A stretch of DNA of 6,377 nt from Ignavibacteria bacterium UBA6688 (GTDB taxonomy: Bacteria > Bacteroidota > Ignavibacteria > UBA10030): the NCBI GenBank assembly GCA_002454845.1, contig DKJQ01000257.1, positions 1-6,377 of the forward strand, in the 5' to 3' direction. Of this stretch, positions 1-6,377 are shown one piece after another. The notes beneath the pieces are model-generated. The model was not told the DNA's origin. It saw only the letters and a list, made by a program, of their open reading frames with translations, and searched no databases. The position numbers and the translations under genes are program-made. Within the stretch, counting starts at the first letter, position 1. The number at the start of each line of letters is the position of its first letter.

Positions 1-237
1 GAACGGATGACGAGATTGATCCAATCACGAAAACCTGTTATTTACTGACGTTTCGTCTCCGCCAGTGATTTGAGCGCTATCAGACACGCTATTCGATGAA
101 TGCACTCTTGAAGTTCTTACCGCAGAGAAGGATCACAACTGAGAAGAAACTGAGGAACCCTGGCCATTTTTCCCTATCCATTATCCTCACAAATTATTAA
201 TTTGATCCGACCCTGCACCGTGAGAACCGACAACTGA
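1..237. other. Upstream stretch with no supported gene
   Basis: Nothing here can be firmly called. One plus-strand frame is open from the left edge to a TGA at 66-68 and would give the last 21 residues of a protein, too short to recognise. Minus-strand ATGs near 167 and 181 open only 16- and 30-codon frames. The last 50 bases (about 180-215) are AT-rich and probably hold the promoter of the following gene, but I see no convincing -35/-10 pair. Confidence 0.4.
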
Positions 238-927
238 ATGGACGAACCCGAACTTCAAAAGCACCAACGCGTCAACGACATCCTTCTCGGTCCGCTCGAG
301 CGCAAAGCGCTCGCGTGGTTGTGTCCGCGCATGCCTCTTTGGGTCACGCCTGACGTCCTGACGCTTCTCGCCCTCGCCGCCGGCATCCTCATCGCGGCAA
401 GTTATGCACTCACCAATTATTCCGACAACTTCCTCTGGCTCGCGAGTTTCGGATTCGTCGTTCACTGGTTCGGCGACAGCCTCGACGGGACGCTTGCCCG
501 GTTTCGCAAGATCGAACGTCCCCGGTACGGTTACTTCGTCGATCACTCCCTCGACTCGTTTACGGAATTTCTCATCGGCCTCGGGATCGGCCTTTCACCC
601 TTCGTGCGCCTCGACATCGCCCTTTTCGCGATCTCCGGCTATCTCCTGATGTCCATCTCCGTTTACATCCGCACCTACATCACGGGAGTGTTCCAGATCT
701 CGTACGGGAAGTTCGGGCCCACGGAGGTCCGCGTCGCGGTCATCATCGCCAACACGCTGATCTACTTCACCGACAATCCCGGGATGCACACCGATTACGG
801 GCATTTCACCCTTTTCGATGCGATCGCGTTCTCCATCGGTATCGTTCTGATCGCGATCTTTCTCTTCACGACCCTCCGCATCGCCCTTCAACTGGGCCGG
901 CAGGAGCCGCCACAGCCAGGCGTGTAA
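238..927 (+). CDS. CDP-alcohol phosphatidyltransferase family membrane enzyme
   Basis: Integral-membrane enzyme that transfers a phosphoalcohol from a CDP-linked donor to an acceptor alcohol, as in phospholipid head-group or inositol-phosphate synthesis. The family signature is complete: D80-x2-D83-G84-x2-A87-R88, then G98-x3-D102-x3-D106; these four Asp residues bind the metal and the CDP diphosphate. The AR-to-G gap is nine residues, one more than the commonest spacing. A V-T-P-D-x-L-T stretch (36-42) precedes the first helix, as is usual. Hydrophobic segments lie near 38-58, 64-79, 108-121, 126-147, 163-178 and 194-216; a conserved-looking G-x-G-P-T-E-x-R segment lies near 157-165. At 229 residues it has normal family size. 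ATG 238 is the only reasonable start, since the GTG just upstream meets a stop at once; the ribosome site is weak. The substrate cannot be told from sequence. The next gene follows after 5 nt, so the two are almost certainly co-transcribed. Confidence 0.9.
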   Translation: MDEPELQKHQRVNDILLGPLERKALAWLCPRMPLWVTPDVLTLLALAAGILIAASYALTNYSDNFLWLASFGFVVHWFGDSLDGTLARFRKIERPRYGYFVDHSLDSFTEFLIGLGIGLSPFVRLDIALFAISGYLLMSISVYIRTYITGVFQISYGKFGPTEVRVAVIIANTLIYFTDNPGMHTDYGHFTLFDAIAFSIGIVLIAIFLFTTLRIALQLGRQEPPQPGV

Positions 928-932
928 CCGAC

Positions 933-1367
933 GTGCCTTCCGGATTGACGCAACGGTTCCTCAGGTTCTTTGGCACCAACCTCCTCGGCACCGGAATCGA
1001 CACATTCATTCTCTGGCTCCTCGCGGATTTCGTATTCTCAGGTTATGCCAGCCGCTACATCCTCGCTCCGGCCATCTCGTTCGAATGCGCCATGCTCAGC
1101 AACTACGCGGTTTCGTACGGCTGGGTATGGTCGGAACGGGTCCAAAACACACCGCGCGATTTCTTCCACCGGCTTGTGGGGTACCAGCTCAATTCCCTTC
1201 TCGTCTTCGTTCTAAAGCTTCTACTCCTGCTCGCGGCGGAGCTCCTGACCGGTTTTCATCCAATCCTCTGCAACCTGATCGCCCTGACCATCACCGGTCT
1301 TCTGAATTTTACCTTTCAGGAAAAACTGATTTTTCGTGAGAAACCTCCTGAACAACAGAAGACCTGA
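933..1367 (+). CDS. GtrA-like family four-helix membrane protein
   Basis: A 144-residue protein with four predicted membrane helices (about 12-33, 39-62, 82-105 and 108-127) in two helical pairs. Each pair ends in a similar short polar and aromatic segment: N57-Y-A-V-S-Y-G-W-V-W and N125-F-T-F-Q-E-K-L-I-F. The R-F-L-R-F-F-G-T-N start and this repeated N...W/F pattern are typical of the GtrA family. Members are thought to help move polyprenyl-phosphate-linked sugars across the membrane or to act beside cell-surface glycosyltransferases. The start is GTG at 933, 5 nt after the preceding stop, with little Shine-Dalgarno sequence, so translation is probably coupled. Pairing with a CDP-alcohol phosphatidyltransferase suggests a shared role in lipid-linked envelope glycoconjugates, but no glycosyltransferase is present in the window to fix the pathway. 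The stop codon lies inside an inverted repeat. Confidence 0.85.
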   Translation: MPSGLTQRFLRFFGTNLLGTGIDTFILWLLADFVFSGYASRYILAPAISFECAMLSNYAVSYGWVWSERVQNTPRDFFHRLVGYQLNSLLVFVLKLLLLLAAELLTGFHPILCNLIALTITGLLNFTFQEKLIFREKPPEQQKT

Positions 1368-4300
1368 CAGGTTTCATTGCGCCCTCATAGCGAAAACTGT
1401 CAGGTCTCCCACCGTCCAACTGCTTGTACCTCAGCTGTTCAAGGCCTTCTGTGCCGCGTGAATACCTGTACCGACTTCAAATTTGTAACCCGATTTCTTC
1501 AGCCCGGTTTCAATCGCCCCGACGGTGGCAAGAATATCGGCCCCCGTTGCAGCCCCCATATGTCCCACTCGGAAGTACTTTGTCTTGATCGCCGGATGTA
1601 ATCCTCCGGCAACGATCACGCCCGCTTCATCGACATGTTTGAGCATGGACGCGTCCACTCCCTCAGGGTAATAGACTGCGGAAAGTGTGGTCGCGTAGAG
1701 CTCCGGCCGGACCGGTACTTGCTTCAGGCCGAGAGCTTGAACAGCCGCCTTGAATGAGGTACTGAGCTTCCCGTGGCGCGTGAACCTCGCCTCCATCCCC
1801 TCCGCCAGAATTTCCTTGAGACTGACGTTGAGCGCCCAGACCAGGTTCACGGCCGGCGTGCCAAAGTAGCTCGGCTTTCTCAATTCGTATGCCTGCATGA
1901 TAGGAAGCCATTCGTGCCAATCGGCGTAGTAGTTGAGCACCGGCGTCTTCCGGCTCTTGAATCTCTCCATAGCCTTTGGCCCCGCGACGAGGAGCGCGAG
2001 TCCGGGCGGGACACCGATTGCCTTCTGTGAAGCGGTCAACGCGACATCGATTCCCCATTCATCCTGGTGCATCACTTCTCCCCCCGTCGCACACACACCG
2101 TCGACGATCACAAGCGCCCCGTGCTTGTTTCCGAGCGCGGCGAGTTCCTTCACGTTCGTGGCGACACCGGTCGAAGTATCAACGTGCGTGATCGTCATGA
2201 GCCTCGGGTGCGAAGATTGCAGGACGGCTTCAACTTCTTGAAGGGTTGGGGCTCCGCCGACTCCTGCAGTGCCGACGCTTGCGACCTTCGCCCCGTATCG
2301 GGAAAGCATCGTCGCGAAGCGCTCACTGAAGTAACCCGTGTTTACGACCAGAGCCCCATCGCCCGGCTCAACGAGGTTTGCCGCCGCCATATCCATGGCG
2401 AGTGTCCCCGACCCGGCAAGGATGAAGGGTTGGCCTGACGGGGCGAGGAATACCTTGCGGAGATCCTCCAATGCTTCTCCAAAGATATCGATGAAGTTGG
2501 CAGCTACGTGACTCGTGGTCGGCATCCCCAGGGCCCGCATTACAGCCGGGGTGAACTCAATGGGTCCGGGTATCATTAAGAGCTTTCGGTTTTTCATGGT
2601 CTTTCCTTATTTTTTCCGCAGGGAAAAAGGAGTTCTGAGCGGGGGCAAGGTAACAAAAAAATGAGCTAAATTCTCCAATGTTTCCGGCCTTCTTTTAAGA
2701 TTGTAAAAATTGTACTTGACATTGCGATATCGATATGATATCATTGCGATATCATACTCCACAATGAAAGGAACACCGATGAAAACCGTTGCAGAAACAC
2801 ACGCCAGCAAAATGAGTGGCTATGCAGCCCTGTTCTCCTTCTTTGCCCTCATTGGAATCAACGCATACCTGATCTACTGGATGGCCATCAATGAAGCCCC
2901 GGTCTATCTTTGGGTGGAGATTCCGCTCTTTGTCCTGACCATGATATTCTCTGCCGGACTCTTCATCGTACAGCCAAATGAAGCACGCGCCCTCGTCCTG
3001 TTCGGAAAGTATATTGGGTCGGTCCGCGAAGATGGTTTCTGGTGGGCGAACCCGTTTGCCATCAAGAAGCATGTCTCGCTCCGCATCCGCAACTTCAACA
3101 GCGAGCAGATCAAGGTCAACGACCTGCAGGGCAACCCGATCGAGATCGGGGCCGTGGTGGTCTGGCAGGTGGTCGACTCCGCACGGGCCCTCTTCGACGT
3201 CGACAACTACGAGCAGTTTGTCGCCATCCAAAGCGAGACCGCCATACGCGGACTCGCGTCGGCATACCCGTACGATGCGCAAGACGAGGAGCGCTCCTCC
3301 CTGCGTGGGAATCCGCAGGACATCGCCGAAAAACTGAAGGCCGAACTTCAAACGCGCCTTGAGGTCGCCGGTGTGGAGGTGACCGAGTCGCGCATCAGCC
3401 ACCTGGCTTACGCTCCCGAGATTGCGCAAGTTATGCTTCGTCGCCAGCAGGCGCAGGCGATCATTGCAGCCCGTCGCAAAATCGTCGAGGGCGCGGTCGG
3501 CATGGTCGAGGACGCCCTCCGGTTGCTCAGTGAAAACAAGATTGTCGAGCTGGACGAAGACAAGAAAGCAACGATGGTGAACAACCTGATGGTCGCCCTC
3601 GTCTCGGACAACGATGCCCAGCCGGTCATTAATACGGGAACGCTTCACCAATGAGTGAAAAAAAGAAATTCCTGCTCCGCCTTGACGAGAACGTGTACGA
3701 AGCATTGGAGAAGTGGGCGGCGGACGAGCTACGGAGTGTGAACGGGCAGATCGAGTTCCTTCTCTCCGACGCCGTCAAGAAGGCAGGAAGATCCAGAGAA
3801 AAGCGAGCCGAAGGAGGAGAGAAGGAAGGCGGAGCATCATAAGTGAACACAGCGGTTGCGAGGTTTGACAGGAAGGTGAACCAGATGTCCCAGAGAATTG
3901 AAAGCACCGGAATGAAATCAATCTCATCGTTTATCGATACCTCCCTGCAGTGGGTCCAGCCTTCGGCCTTCAAGCCGATGTATGAATTGCGATCTGGTGA
4001 CGAATGCATACTCACTCTGCGCTTCCCAAAGTGGTTCAGTACAACCGTCCGTGTTGAAGCTGCCGAGGGACGTTGGGAAATCAAGCGGGTGGGGTTTTGG
4101 AAGCAGCGCATCGAAATCCAAAGGGAGGGAGACCACCTGCCATTTGCCACCTGCACCATGCAGGGCTGGACAAACAACAAAGGGACTGTGGAACTCCCGA
4201 AGGGCCGAAGGGTCTCCATCACGGCAAACTGCTGGACCTCCCGGTACGATGTGGCAACGCCAACCGGCGAACCGATGATGGTCTTGAAATGTAAAATTGG

Positions 4301-6377
4301 ACTCAAGCCTCATGCGGAATTGACGCTTCATCCGAAAGGGACCTCCTATCCGGAATTGCCCTGGATCGCCGCACTCGTCTGGTATCTGGTCCTGCTTGCA
4401 CGAAGAAGGGCGGCCCACGCGGGTTGATCTAGATGTTCGTTCGTTTAACACTACTGCTTAAGAGAGGAAAGTACAATGATTACGCGTGGTTTTAGCTCCA
4501 TCTTGACCTTGCTGGCTCTCCTGAGCCTTTTGTCCACACGCAACGCTTGCTCCCAGCCGAAACATACGAGTCCGGCAATCGGAATATGGCAGGGAACGCT
4601 CGAGGTCGGTCCAGCCAAGTTACGTCTCGTCATCAAGATCACATCATCGGAGGACGGAACACTCAAAGGAGCGCTCGACAGTCCGGACCAGGGGGTTTCC
4701 AACATCCCGGCCAGCGGTGTACGAGTCTCCGGCGATTCCGTGCTGGTCAGCGTTGCTTCCATTCAAGGTGCCTACGAGGGCATCCTTGATCCGGGGAAGA
4801 ATAGCCTGAGCGGTACATGGAAGCAAGGTGGGATGTCATTCCCCCTCCCCCTCACCCGGGCGGAATCAGTCCCCGAAGTACGAAGACCTCAAATGCCCGC
4901 CAAACCCTATCCGTATCTCGAAGAAGAGGTCTCTTATGAAAATACAACAGCGGGGGTTAAACTAACGGGAACCCTCACGCTGCCCCGGGAGGAGGGCCCT
5001 GAAGCACGGAAGGGCCCCTTCCCTGCTGTGATCCTCATAACGGGCTCGGGCCCGCAGGACCGCGATGAATCATTGTTTGGTCATAAACCGTTTCTGGTTC
5101 TTGCCGATTACCTCACACGGCGCGGCATCGCGGTGCTGCGTCTGGACGATCGGGGAATCGGCGGTTCGAGCGGATCCGTCATGAACTCCACAACAGCTGA
5201 CTTCGCCGGAGACGTTCTCGCCGGGGTCGGTTTCCTCAAACAACGCTCTGAGATCGACCGGACAAAGATCGGATTGATCGGACATAGCGAAGGGGGTATT
5301 ATCGCTCCCCTTGCGGCCACCCAATCCCGCGACATCGCATTCATTATCCTGATGGCGGGAACGGGATTGACGGGTGAGGAGATCCTTGTGCTGCAGACCG
5401 ACCTCATCGCACGCGCCTCCGGCACAAAGGAGGAGGAGATAACGAAAACCCTTGCGCGGAATCAGCAACTGTACTCCATCCTCAAGTCGGAGCAGGATAG
5501 TGCCGCCCTGTCGGACAGACTCATCGCACATCTCCGATCGACATGGGACGAGTGGGGGACAGACTATCAGAAACAGGGGATGGAGATGATGAAGGCCATC
5601 GAGCCCCAGGTTCGCCAAATGACAACCCCATGGTTTCGATATTTCCTCACATTCGATCCTCGTACCGCACTGAAGAAGGTTCGTTGTCCGGTACTCGCTC
5701 TCAACGGGGAAAAAGATCTTCAGGTCCCTCACGCCGAAAATCTTAAGGAGATCGAAAAAGCGCTCCGGGAAGGTGGCAACAAAGACATTACCGTCAAAAT
5801 GCTCCCTGGTCTGAATCATCTCTTTCAAACATCGGCCACCGGTGCCCCCACCGAGTACGGGTCGATCGAGGAAACAATCTCTCCTACCGCATTGAAGGTC
5901 ATGGGAGATTGGATTGATCAACGCGTGAAGAAATAGCTTCCCCACGATCAGGGCACGCTTTGTCGTGGCGCCGGGCGCCCCCGGGAGAAAAATCACGTTG
6001 CGATCTTGTGCAGGGCGAATCTGCGATTCGCCCTGCTTTCGTTGAAGATGTGCGGCTCTTCCGTCCCCGCTCACGATCAAATCCATCCAAAAAGTCGTCT
6101 GTGTGCTCTGCATTATCCTGGATGCCATCCAGGTGCCCCGTCAGAACGAAATCGCGATCAGTCGGGAAGGATATCCTCTCAGAATACCCCACCCTTCGAT
6201 CTTGAGCAGGGGCACCCCCCTTTTTGGAACGCGAAGCCCCTGACTTTCCATAAAAGACAGCATATCGAATCTCGCTGCCATTAGCAGGAAAAACGCTATA
6301 TTTTCTATTATCTTTGTTTGCATTTTCGTTTACTTTGTATTAGATTAGCTTTCAACAATAAACGAAGGCAATGCTTG

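Overview
The window is bacterial chromosomal DNA of moderately high G+C, densely coded, with short intergenic gaps and clear Shine-Dalgarno sequences. No rRNA, tRNA, transposase, CRISPR or phage gene is visible. The protein flavour (a PucG-type class V aminotransferase, a secreted GHSEGG hydrolase with an extra N-terminal domain) vaguely suggests an environmental Bacteroidota/Chlorobiota-like lineage. The best promoter, however, is of ordinary sigma-70 type, so the phylum is a guess.

Layout: (1) 238-1367, plus strand, a two-gene membrane-protein unit: a CDP-alcohol phosphatidyltransferase followed 5 nt later by a GtrA-family four-helix membrane protein. It ends in an inverted repeat that contains the gtrA-like stop codon. 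(2) 1431-2597, minus strand, a convergent alanine-glyoxylate/serine-pyruvate type aminotransferase. (3) 2598-2778, a divergent regulatory gap with a near-consensus promoter (TTGACA, 17 nt, TATCAT) embedded in three tandem 11-bp units, each ending in GATATC. (4) 2779-4427, a tightly packed three-gene plus-strand operon: a two-helix membrane-anchored SPFH (stomatin/prohibitin-like) protein, a 63-residue Arc-type ribbon-helix-helix DNA-binding protein, and an unrecognised 194-residue protein whose layout suggests a tubby/LURP-one/scramblase-like beta barrel with a hydrophobic C-terminal core helix. (5) 4476-5936, a secreted alpha/beta hydrolase with a complete Ser-Asp-His triad. (6) 5937-6377, a gene-free 3' region with several perfect dyads, including a 12-bp hairpin that is the likely hydrolase terminator, and an AT-rich right end.

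The most interesting part is regions 3-4. A ribbon-helix-helix protein is encoded inside the operon, and the operon promoter carries 11-bp-phased palindromic sites of the kind such proteins bind cooperatively. This reads as a self-regulated SPFH membrane-microdomain cassette with a possible lipid-interacting third partner. The operon layout and the site phasing are read directly; the autoregulation and the fold of the third protein are inference.
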